Positions 1-8,600 of a stretch of DNA of 11,521 nt are shown here, piece by piece. The stretch covers positions 1-11,521 of the forward strand of contig JADGJT010000572.1 of the NCBI GenBank assembly GCA_027604005.1, read 5' to 3'. The notes beneath the pieces were generated by a model that had not been told where the DNA came from, did not search any database, and was given only the letters and a program-made list of their open reading frames with translations. Both the position numbers and the translations under genes were made by a program. The stretch comes from Dinochytrium kinnereticum (Eukaryota > Chytridiomycota > Chytridiomycetes > Chytridiales > Chytridiaceae). Every line of letters starts with the position of its first letter. Position 1 is the first letter of the stretch.

Positions 1-1906
1 CGCTAAAGATGGGCACATCCTGTCGTGTCTGGAGTCATGGAAAAAAGATTACAACAGGAAAAACGAATGCTTGTGATGAAGTAGCCTTACGGGATACGAA
101 AAGGTCACATCCTTGAACTCTATACGACCTTTTGGATGCTCTAACTTCACGCCATCTTAACACCAAAATGAGCACCTTGATTAAATCACCACACGGTAAA
201 ATCATAACTCACTCTGAGCTTGTTCGATAATCCCCTTCGAATCAATAAGCTCAAACAACCTCAAACTAGCCCCAAGCCCTTTCATAAGCTCGCTGTAAAA
301 CCCAGAGAGCCCAAAGAATGAGCTTCCCACGTAGGCGGTGTATAAGAAAAAAGACGTCAGGTCGCCGACCGAGATAGCACCAGACTTTAGAAACACAGAG
401 TCAGATGCATCACCACTATCACGCGGAAAAGATTGTACCTGAACCATTGACCCTCCATACCACAAAATCGCCAACATAACGATATTTCCTGAAAGACCCA
501 TCCCACCAAAGAAAAGCCCCGTAGCTAACCCCTCCTTAATAGACACATTATAAACATCCCTCACGCGGTCCGAATATCTCTCAAGCTCCCTACTTTCCCT
601 CGAAAAAGACCTCACAGTTCTCATATTTCCAACCTTCTCCTCGGCAAATTTTGTCGTTTCCCCAATGGCATCCTGGGTCTGTTTCGATAATTGCCGAACT
701 AGTCGGCCGTACCAAATTGCGGCAAGAGCAACAGGGGGAACGATGGTCATCATGATTAAAGTGAGGTTAAGATTTACATAGGCCATAATCCCTGTTATTT
801 TCCATGCAAAGGGTTAGACTGCTTAAAAATGTCATGTTTTGTGACGAACCGATTCCGACAAGAGCAGATACGGAGCTTCGGAGACCATCAGAGATGTTGT
901 TGGTGACGGATTTGCCGACGATGGAGGTGTCGAGGGAGAGCCTGCTTATAAGCTCACCTGTTCTGTTCTTGTCTGAGTTCTCAAGTTAATGATCTACTTC
1001 CAATGTTGGAAATTCCTACCGAAGAAAGCAATATCCTGCTTCATGATGCTTTCAAACACCTTGCTCCTCAGTCTCATGACGATCCTTGCATTTCATCAGT
1101 ACCGCGACAGAAAACGATGTATCGCGCTACCTTTCTCCAGCAATCCTCATCAAAACCACGCGGCCGAAATTCGCAAAAGCTCCAGCTGATGCGGATAGTC
1201 AGAAGATAAGTGCGATCGCATTCCTGACCTGCAAATATCCCACACAGTCCAGAGAAAAGAATTGGAAGTGAGAGAGACATGAATCCACTCGCAGCCGCCT
1301 CCGAGGCTTTCACGCCAAGCGAAACCATGACAATGTCAATGATCTTTCCCATGCTAAAGGGAACAGACTGTAGGTTCCCGATGAAATAGGCATACATGTC
1401 AGACTCCACACAAACTTCACAAAACGAGTGTTCCGTACCATTGTGACAGCAGAAGAAACAAACAGGAGGGCGATTGCCCCAGCTAGCACTCCAGCCTCAG
1501 GCTTTGCCAACATGAGCAGCCTCCGAGCCTCCCCAATACTAGCCTTCTTCGGAGTCTCAGCCGTAATCGATTTACTCGCCCCACGATCCTGTGCATCCCT
1601 GTCCATTGACTTCGCAGAAAACCATCTCACCGTCTCCGAATTCCGTCTCCAAATCATACCTATCGGTGGTCTTAACGGCATGCTCACAATCGGCCCTCCT
1701 ATTCTGAAACCCGAGGAATGAGTCAAAGTTTGTGGCAGCATCGTCGACTGAGTGCGCATGCATCTTGCAGCGATCAACGGGTTGGATGAACGAAGAGGTG
1801 ATATCGGTGAATGGATGTTACGAAGTAGCGGCATCAGCGTCCGTCTCGCTCGACATAACGTCACGAACGATCGTCCAACCAAGGCCCGATGAAGGCCTTC
1901 GAACAT
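1..1906 (-). CDS. MDL1: Mitochondrial half ABC transporter, ABCB10/Mdl1 type (3' part off the window)
   Basis: Family knowledge: ABCB10/Mdl1 proteins are homodimeric inner-membrane ATPases of mitochondria; yeast Mdl1 exports matrix peptides and animal ABCB10 is linked to heme metabolism. Seen here: 489 residues before the window edge. Residues 1-96 are rich in Arg and Ser and end in an R-W-F/S-A site that looks like a matrix-peptidase cleavage motif. The linker leads to LAKPE (about 133-137) and the first membrane helix ending SSAVTM (156), followed by [10 protein letters not shown], a strong ABCB10 signature. [39 protein letters not shown] and GDLTSF follow in the order typical of the membrane domain. 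After [11 protein letters not shown] the nucleotide-binding domain begins with [20 protein letters not shown]; its A-loop Tyr is visible, but Walker A, the signature motif and Walker B lie beyond position 1. I chose the ATG at 1906 because it gives a basic N-terminus; Met25 is an alternative. Substrate cannot be told. Confidence 0.9.
1..1906 (-). other. Exon-intron map of the ABCB10/Mdl1-like gene
   Basis: Nine exons, read on the minus strand: 1906-1439, 1367-1229, 1185-1131, 1084-1020, 972-850, 791-439, 384-213, 155-91 and 28-1 (partial). The eight introns are 71, 43, 46, 47, 58, 54, 57 and 62 nt. All begin with GT and end with AG, and the phases match across each junction. Joined residues rebuild family hallmarks: [42 protein letters not shown] and [12 protein letters not shown]. 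Several introns carry CTAAC or CTGAC near the 3' end, for example 849-792 and 1228-1186. Donors are loose after GT (GTCAGG, GTTCGT, GTACGG). The 54-nt intron 438-385 has no in-frame stop, so a plain ORF reads through it. Confidence 0.85.
385..438 (-). other. Stop-free 54-nt intron in the ABC transporter gene
   Basis: The open frame runs through this segment and would add 18 residues after residue 401. The segment starts GTACAA, contains CTGAC about 15 nt from its end, and closes with AAAG, all intron-like. Removing it joins GGSMVQ directly to [12 protein letters not shown], which restores the normal short loop before the last membrane helix in this family. I therefore read it as a phase-0 intron, although retention would still give an open protein. 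Confidence 0.75.
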
Positions 1907-2093
1907 TTCACAGATTGCGGCCTCTGAAAATGAAATTCTGCCGAATCAACACCCTCTACGCCTATGTGCCCGAATCACGGCACCATTTGAAGTTCCTGCA
2001 TGGAGGCCACGTCGATCAGCGGAAATCTCCCCGTGGAAGAGAAAGGAAAGAAAAAAAGAATCGACGAACCGGTGTGAGGACAACAAAGCCGTG
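1907..2093. promoter_or_regulatory. Divergent intergenic region between the ABC transporter and CSC1-like genes
   Basis: These 187 bp separate the two start codons and must hold both 5' UTRs and core promoters, or a shared bidirectional promoter. I see no clear TATA box. A purine-only run at 2035-2060 lies 34-59 nt before the CSC1-like ATG on the plus strand and is probably in its leader. No other element is supported. The promoter role is inferred from position only. Confidence 0.5.
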
Positions 2094-5000
2094 ATGGCCA
2101 ACCTCGGCGATGCGTTGCCGACGCTCATTTCATCGCCAACACCGATGGCCAACTTTTCAAAGGTGTTTTACGTCGCAGACCCGTCAGTATCTGGGTCGCT
2201 CTTGTTCCTGATGTTGGCGATCGCGGTGTCTTTTGTTTGCGTAGGGTTGCATGAGGTTTTAAGGCGGTATAAGTCGTTGCATAAGATTCTATATACGAGG
2301 GTGGAGACATGCAGGTTTGGCGACAGTTAGAGCCGAGACGTGTTAATGGATCTTAAATTATAGGAAGGATTCTCCAGAGATATCGTCGTATCTCTTTGGG
2401 TGGATCATGGTGTGCATTAAGACCCCAGAGTCCTACATCATTGAGAAAGTTGGCCTGGACGCAACCATGTTGGTTTGGGAGAAGTAGTTCAATGATCTGA
2501 CGCATCTCTTTTTGAAAGGTTTTTGAGGTTCTTGCGTACTTCCGCGTTGATGACTGGGGCCTTGACGCTATTTGTGGTAACGGGGTATTCTGTTATCCGC
2601 TCTAACCCACCAGATTCCTGTCCTCATACCTATCAACTTCTTTGCCGGTGTGCCTTCCAGAGCGACAAATATTGTTCTCGTAACAGATGGGATGACTTTA
2701 ACTGACATCGGATTATTCCGGTTCTCCATATCAAATGGTAGGGTTCAGTGTTTCCACAGAAGATAACACCTCTTAGTCCAGGACGGCTCCTCTTTCCTGC
2801 TCGTTCATGCCCTCTTTGTTTTTGTCGTAACGCTTGTGGTATACGTAACGACCTACTTAAACTACAAAAGCTTTGCGGGCCTAGCCACCGACTATCTAAA
2901 GGAGGAAACGCAAACCTCATCAGAACGCCCAGCATGGAGAAAGAGTGAAGCTGTTCAACTGCGCACTGTAATTGTCCAAAACGTGCCTCCCCACCTCCGA
3001 ACTGACGCTCGCCTCAAACAATGGTTTGAGAGTCTTGATATCGGGACAGTCGAGTTTGCTCGAATGGACACGACCATGGAGGGGCTTAAGGCCACCAGGA
3101 AGCTGCTAGAGAGAAGAAACAGAACTTTGAAGAAGCTTGAAAGGATGTATATGATTTGGGCAAAGAACATTGAGGCGGAGAGGAGGAAGAGAGAGAGCAA
3201 ACACAGATCATGGTTTCGTTCTTTGCAGCTAACCACGCTTGGGAGGAGAATTTTCGGGGACACCGCTTCACCGAGTGGTAGTTTACCAAGTCTCTTAAAC
3301 TCTATAGATGCTCGTTTAGATCGTGGGTCTACATTCCTGGACGTGCCGACTATTCAAAAGCTGCGCCCAAAAATGAAGAAAAGAAGGAGGAGCAGCTACG
3401 GAGAAATCATATTACAGGATCCAAAGGAAGCTATGACAAATGGAGTCGATCCGAATGATAGCATTGTTTACTACACGAACAAGCTTAGCAAGCTTACGTG
3501 GCTAGTAAAGAAAGCCAGGGCACATGCTTATGATAAGGAGGTATGATCACCTATCTAGGTGCGAGCTAATTCTCTTCGAGCTTGTGGATAGGCAACAAGA
3601 GAACACAAAAGTGTGCCCGACAGCTTTCGTAACCTTTTCATCGCAAAGGGCAGCTCAGGTATTCAAAAATCTTGTCTAAAGGGCTTTACTAATCCGCTTC
3701 TTCTATAGATCGCGTCTCAAGTACTTCTTTACAAAAGTAGCAACCCATATTCAATGTCAATCCGTCTTGCTCCTGCACCCCAAGATATAATCTGGACAGC
3801 CGTGTCTATGCATCCATTGCGACGTAGCGCTCAATCAGCTACTGTCGCAATCCTCGCCACGGTTTTGACGTTTTTCTGGACGGTTCCAGCTTCATTTGTA
3901 GCTTCCATGACGAACCTTGACACTGTGGCAAAGGTCCCAACTTTGGCTCCTGCAATTGCAGCTGTTCAGCATAATGAGAGAGTTTACTTTTTGCTGAAGA
4001 CGGTATAGGTACTTTATTTCAATTTCAGACTCTCACAATTTTTTTTAAGATTGGTCCCCCTTTTGTCGTCAATATCTTCAATGTTATTATTCCTTACATG
4101 CTGGAATGTGAGTGCCTTTCTTTAGAGTATTCTGGCTAACCACCAAAAAGTTTTGATTTTGAAGCAAGGCCTCGAAGCTTATAGCTGGGTCGAGATGCGG
4201 ACGTTGCAACACTACTTCTTCTACCTAATTTTCAATGTTCTCCTGATCTTCACTCTCTCATCAACAGTTTGGACAATTGCGGGGAGCCTCGTAGAAAACC
4301 CTGGCTTCATCTTTAGCTTGCTCGCATCAACCCTACCTTCGGGTGCAACGTTCTTCATCAATTACATTATAATCAACATTATGATGTTTGCGATCGAGCT
4401 GGTTCGGCCTGTCATATTCCTCTACGTTATGTTTAAGAGATGGTTCCATAAGACACCTCGAGAGGTAATACTCTCTTCGAAGTCTACGATTTCTAACCAT
4501 TCTATGGTAGCTACACGAGTTGAACTTAGAGACGTCATACTTAAACTTCGGAATTCTGTACCCAGTTCATCTCCTCACATTCATCATTGTGCTTTGTTAT
4601 TCGGTCATTGGTATATTTGTCCATTCTTAGAAACATTGCTAAATTTCAATGCAGCACCGTTGATTCTCATTCCTGGAACAATCTATTTCGCTATTGGATA
4701 CTTGATATACAAAAACCAGGTAATTAAGAAAACGATTAAGCGACACTCATTCCATTCAAGCTTCTCTATGTCTATGTTAAAGAATGGGAGTCCTACGGCC
4801 GCCATTGGGTTTTGGGATTCAAGCGCATCATTATCGGTCTGATTATATTCCAGGTAACTATGGGTGGAATCTTCGTTACAAAAAAAGGTGAGACGCGTCA
4901 TGAAGACCCAAAACGCGTTGCTGAAAACCTTTTCAAAAGCCCCAATCGCAGCAACAATTCCAATGGCGTTGATACCCATCACTCTCCTCTTCTACTCCCA

Positions 5001-5619
5001 CTGCCAGTACGCGTTTGAACGAAAATCAAAACATATACCTCTTGACCAACTCTCCGATAAATCAAACGACGCCCTTTCCCCCACAACGGGAAAGCCTCGC
5101 AGAACCAGAGGAAAGGGCTCCGAGAACGGCGAAGTTGACCCAGACGTTGTCATCTCCGCTGACGAGTACCAGCTCGAGCGTTACCCAACTTCTTACGACA
5201 ACCCAATCTTCTCAAAGCCTCTATCCCGACCTTGGCTTCCGATTTCCGTGGCAGGGTGGTGGTCATTGCTGCCACGGTACGACTCGGAAGGGGATGAGGA
5301 CGAGGACGAGAACGAGGATTCCAAGGTGGTTGATGAGACTAATTATGAAGGGGAACGTCTGAAGACCTCCAAGGTGCCAGAAATCAGGGTGGAAGTCGGA
5401 CTTTCACCTACTTCAGCTCAATCACCATTACCAAAGGCAGCTGCCCGGCTTCGTGGGGCAACGAGATCTGGCAGACGTGGAACTATGAGCAAGGGCGTGC
5501 TAGTAGTTTCCCTCATGGGAGAAGGAAGCAGCTTGCAGGGACCCGATGTTGTCACCGCTCCAGATCTACAACTTGGCACGGAAGTTCCAGATATTAGCCA
5601 AACAGGCAGTGATCAGTGA
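2094..5619 (+). CDS. CSC1: CSC1/OSCA/TMEM63-family osmosensitive calcium-permeable cation channel
   Basis: Family knowledge: these are multi-pass channels opened by hyperosmotic or mechanical stimuli and passing Ca2+ and other cations. Seen here: a complete 995-residue product. An N-terminal membrane helix (about 33-58) is followed by the LFGWI motif (84-88), GLDATMFLRFLR (104-115), a second helix and NFFAG, then a third helix (about 175-197). A large cytosolic domain spans about 200-470; it includes VIVQNVPPHLRTDARLKQWF and a basic coiled stretch, and ends with TAFVTF, APAPQDIIW and the next helix. The C-terminal membrane core follows, including IPYMLEFLILKQGLEAYS, LYPVHLLTFIIVLCYSVIAP, IYFAIGYLIYKNQLLYVY and KEWESYGRHW. 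The tail (about 800-995) is hydrophilic, with an acidic run and then a basic stretch; I recognise no domain in it. The start is ATG 2094 with G at -3 and +4; Met17 is an alternative. The symbol is at family level: fungi have several paralogues (Csc1, Phm7, Rsn1) and I cannot assign which. Confidence 0.9.
2094..5619 (+). other. Exon-intron map of the CSC1-like gene
   Basis: Thirteen exons: 2094-2314, 2364-2468, 2519-2576, 2614-2737, 2777-3540, 3581-3658, 3709-4002, 4050-4107, 4151-4464, 4511-4610, 4655-4719, 4761-4887 and 4940-5619, totalling 2988 nt. The twelve introns are 49, 50, 37, 39, 40, 50, 47, 43, 46, 44, 41 and 52 nt, all GT-AG. Phases agree at every join, and joined residues restore motifs such as GLDAT-M-FLRFLR and YSVI-A-PLIL. 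Branch-like CTAAC or CTAAT is clear at 2577-2613, 3541-3580, 3659-3708, 4108-4150 and 4465-4510. The least certain joins are 4002/4050 and 4887/4940, where a second in-frame acceptor exists. The donor at 2469 (GTTGGT) was preferred over the GT at 2473 because only it keeps frame into FLRFLR. Confidence 0.82.
5293..5319 (+). repeat. Short GAGGAC-type repeat coding an acidic run
   Basis: Nine successive codons alternate mostly GAG with GAC or GAT, with one AAC, and encode an Asp/Glu-rich run in the C-terminal tail of the CSC1-like protein. Imperfect hexamers of this kind can change length by slippage. The run lies on the predicted cytosolic side; its role is unknown. Confidence 0.6.
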
Positions 5620-5623
5620 GACC

Positions 5624-5629
5624 TTTATT
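5624..5629 (-). terminator. Candidate AATAAA poly(A) signal for ECM29
   Basis: Read on the minus strand, AATAAA starts five bases after the ECM29 stop codon, within the 15-bp gap between the two genes. Cleavage some 10-30 nt further on would fall inside the last codons of the CSC1-like gene, on the opposite strand. Assigned by motif and position only. Confidence 0.45.
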
Positions 5630-5634
5630 GTTAT

Positions 5635-8600
5635 TTAACTTAAATCCATTCCCGAAACGTCTTTACGAAACTCTTGTAAAGGTTCAGAAATGGTGGTCAT
5701 GGGCTCCTTCGCAATCGCGTCATCGAGACTGCTTAATACTTCAGTCTTGATGGCAGCAAATGGTTTCGAGTCTAACGCAGATGATTTTTAAAACCTCATC
5801 GTGAAATATGAATAAAAAATAATTTCGTTACCTTTTACTTTTCTAATCCAGCCTTTGAGAACCTTAGCGGATGCCTCTCGGACGGAAGAGTACTATATCA
5901 ACATTTAATCTTCGGAAAAATAGGAGTCTGCATACCTTCATATCACCCAATGAACCAAAAAGAGCCTTCAACGTTGACCGCAAGGCCTCTTCATCAATGA
6001 GAGGCACATCAACTTTCTCTAAGATACTCTCAAACGCATCCAAAATGGCAATCTTGACGTTCCAGATACTGCCATCCAGGCTCTTCGCAAGAGAAGCGAG
6101 AACCTGCTTGAGCCTCTTCTCTAAAAAAAAAAAGTCAGTAGACACCCATCAGGCATATTCAAACCTTGGGTGGATTTCTCTGCCGGAAACACCTTTCCAA
6201 TAGCCCTGAAAGTATTGGCTCGAATAACAAGCACCAAAGGTTTCATCTTCGCCTCATCTACATCGGTATCTTCTTCCATCTCATCCTTCTCCGCAACATC
6301 AAACAAGTATTCCTCAAGCTCCTCAAACTTATCGATTTTGTGGCATTCAATAAACTTGCCGAGATACTCTATGCTGAATTTCTTATACTGGAGGCTGTTT
6401 TTCTTGGCCTCGCGTATCATGATCTACGAAAAATGAATCAGCACCACCGACTTAACCCAACCAAAGTTTACCAAGGTAATTTCATCCAAATGCTTTTTGT
6501 TCTCAGGTTTGGCTAGGAACTCCTTCCCAGCAATCGAAACCTCCAATAGACCCTCCAAAACAGCCTCCTTACCCTCCCAAGTACGTCCGCTCATGCTCTC
6601 CTTCAACAGCGGCAATAGCGCACCCATACTATCATCAATAGACGACCCGATAGCCTTTGCAATTTCGCCTATAGACGACCCAACCTGCTTCTTGATAGTC
6701 CAAGACGGGTTGGTCGAAAGCAGGCTAGTGCAAAGTGTGATCAACTCAGGCGTGTAGAGTTTAACGGCGGAGGTCAAGCCGGCGGTGTTGTCATCCCAAA
6801 CCTGGCTCCAAAGAGAGCATATCGATTCATTAGCGTCCTTCCGTCCGATAAAGGCCAGTGGTAGAACCTCAGGGAAGTAATTTGCAAGCGCGTCAGACGA
6901 GTGCTTTGACATCTCCAAGAACGTGATGCCAGGAATCGACTTGGTGTCATCATCTTCGCCGTCCGTATACATCGAGCGAAGGTGGGTAATGAGCCTTGAA
7001 ACCGAGGTTTGTCCGCAAAGCTTTAAAGTGTACCCAATAGCCGTGGCAAATGACTTTCGCACAGCTGCCGATCTATCTGCGATAGCCCCGCTTAGTGCTT
7101 TCAATAGCGAATCGGCATGCGGTCTAAGCTCAGAAGGAACTTTTGTGGACAAAGTCACAATAAACCTGGCGCATCCAGCCTTTGTCGGTAGTCCAACTCC
7201 CTTTCGAGCGATATTTGTGATGTTTGGAATTAGTACTTCCATGACTTTGTCATCAATATTCTCGACACAAGTCTCAATCGCCTCCATCATCGGAGAGGAT
7301 TTCGCTGCACTTAATCTAGAGCTGTCAAGCTGCTCCTGAGTGATATTATACTTGTCGATATGGAATGTCAGGTAATCTTGGCATCAAATTTAATAACTAT
7401 AAAATGCGGGCTAGTCCTTACTCATGACCTGGGGTTCCATGCTGCTAAGTCCTTCAAGGAGAGTTGTGACAATATCCGAGATATGCGGCTTAAGAAGCAC
7501 ACCCCCTTTCTTGCAGATTTTCAGAATAGTTGAAAGGGAGAATCTACGGACGTCCTCGGCTGACGAAGTAAGGCCTTTTTTCTGCACGAGCAGTCAGAAA
7601 ACGGTTTCAAGAGTACACGACTAACCAAGAATAGGGGCACAACAATATTCGTAATTTTTTGTCCATCCGACACAGAGACGACGCTTGGGTCGCAGTATTT
7701 CACAGTCATACTGGTGAGAGTCTTGCAGGTTGTGAAAGCAGCAACCCGAACACTCTCCTTAATGTCATCCAGGCGCTGGAAGCAAAGCGACCAAATCTCC
7801 TCCAACCGAGACTCAACTTGCGTCAACTCCCTCCCATGAATCAGATCAGCTAAGGCAAGGCAGCTAACAAGGACAGACAGGTTAAACTATGATAACTAGT
7901 AAATGTAAACAAAACCCCCTACCTAGCCTCCCTAGTTCTCCATAGCCGATCAGAAAGACCGCTCAAAACATCCGCTAAAATTCTCTCAAAGTGCTCATCA
8001 ATAGTCTTCTTGGGCTCTTTCACAAGACTTCTCCAGATGCTCTTCATGCTCTCAGCAACCTTCAAATTCGGGTCAAACTGAAATCTAAAAAGTTTTGGGA
8101 CAAGAAACCCAAGGTGCGGGGCCAGCTCCTTTTCCGCATACGCAGCAATAGAGCTGAAACCCATAGACGCGCCCCTCCTCGAGTTCCAAATAGCATTGTG
8201 AGAAGCAAGTGACATGAATTTGTAGACAAGGTCGGGCTGGTTCATATCCGAGGCTAAAGACAGGATAGACTGGTAGGTCGTCAGGCTTCCGCCATCTGGT
8301 GTGGCACCCAACGCGCCTTCCTGGAAAATCTGAGTCTCACCAGTAACAGATTGAGGAGCAAGTCTGCGACCTTCGCTGATGGTCGAAACGAGTGATTCAA
8401 CGAGGGAGGACTTGATCCTGCCGTCACCCAGCTCGTACACAAGACCGATGCCTTTAGAGGCCACCTCTTGCGTGAATTCATCTCGGTCTGCAAGGAGACT
8501 AGAGAATGCCTGGTGAATTTCTGGAAGGTTTTTCTGAATAACATGATGTTAGTTTTAATCAACAACTATTTGAACAACAAAACAGCAAAAACTCACCACA

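Noticed and set aside
960..1084. Possible frameshift at the exon 4/5 junction of the ABC transporter
   Set aside because: A first reading seemed to lose frame between AFF and RTGEL. Re-reading the bases showed the 47-nt intron 1019-973 joins in phase to give [11 protein letters not shown], so the gene is intact here.
1428..1721. A 97-codon open frame on the plus strand
   Set aside because: It is antisense to the presequence and first helix of the ABC transporter, with no motif of its own.
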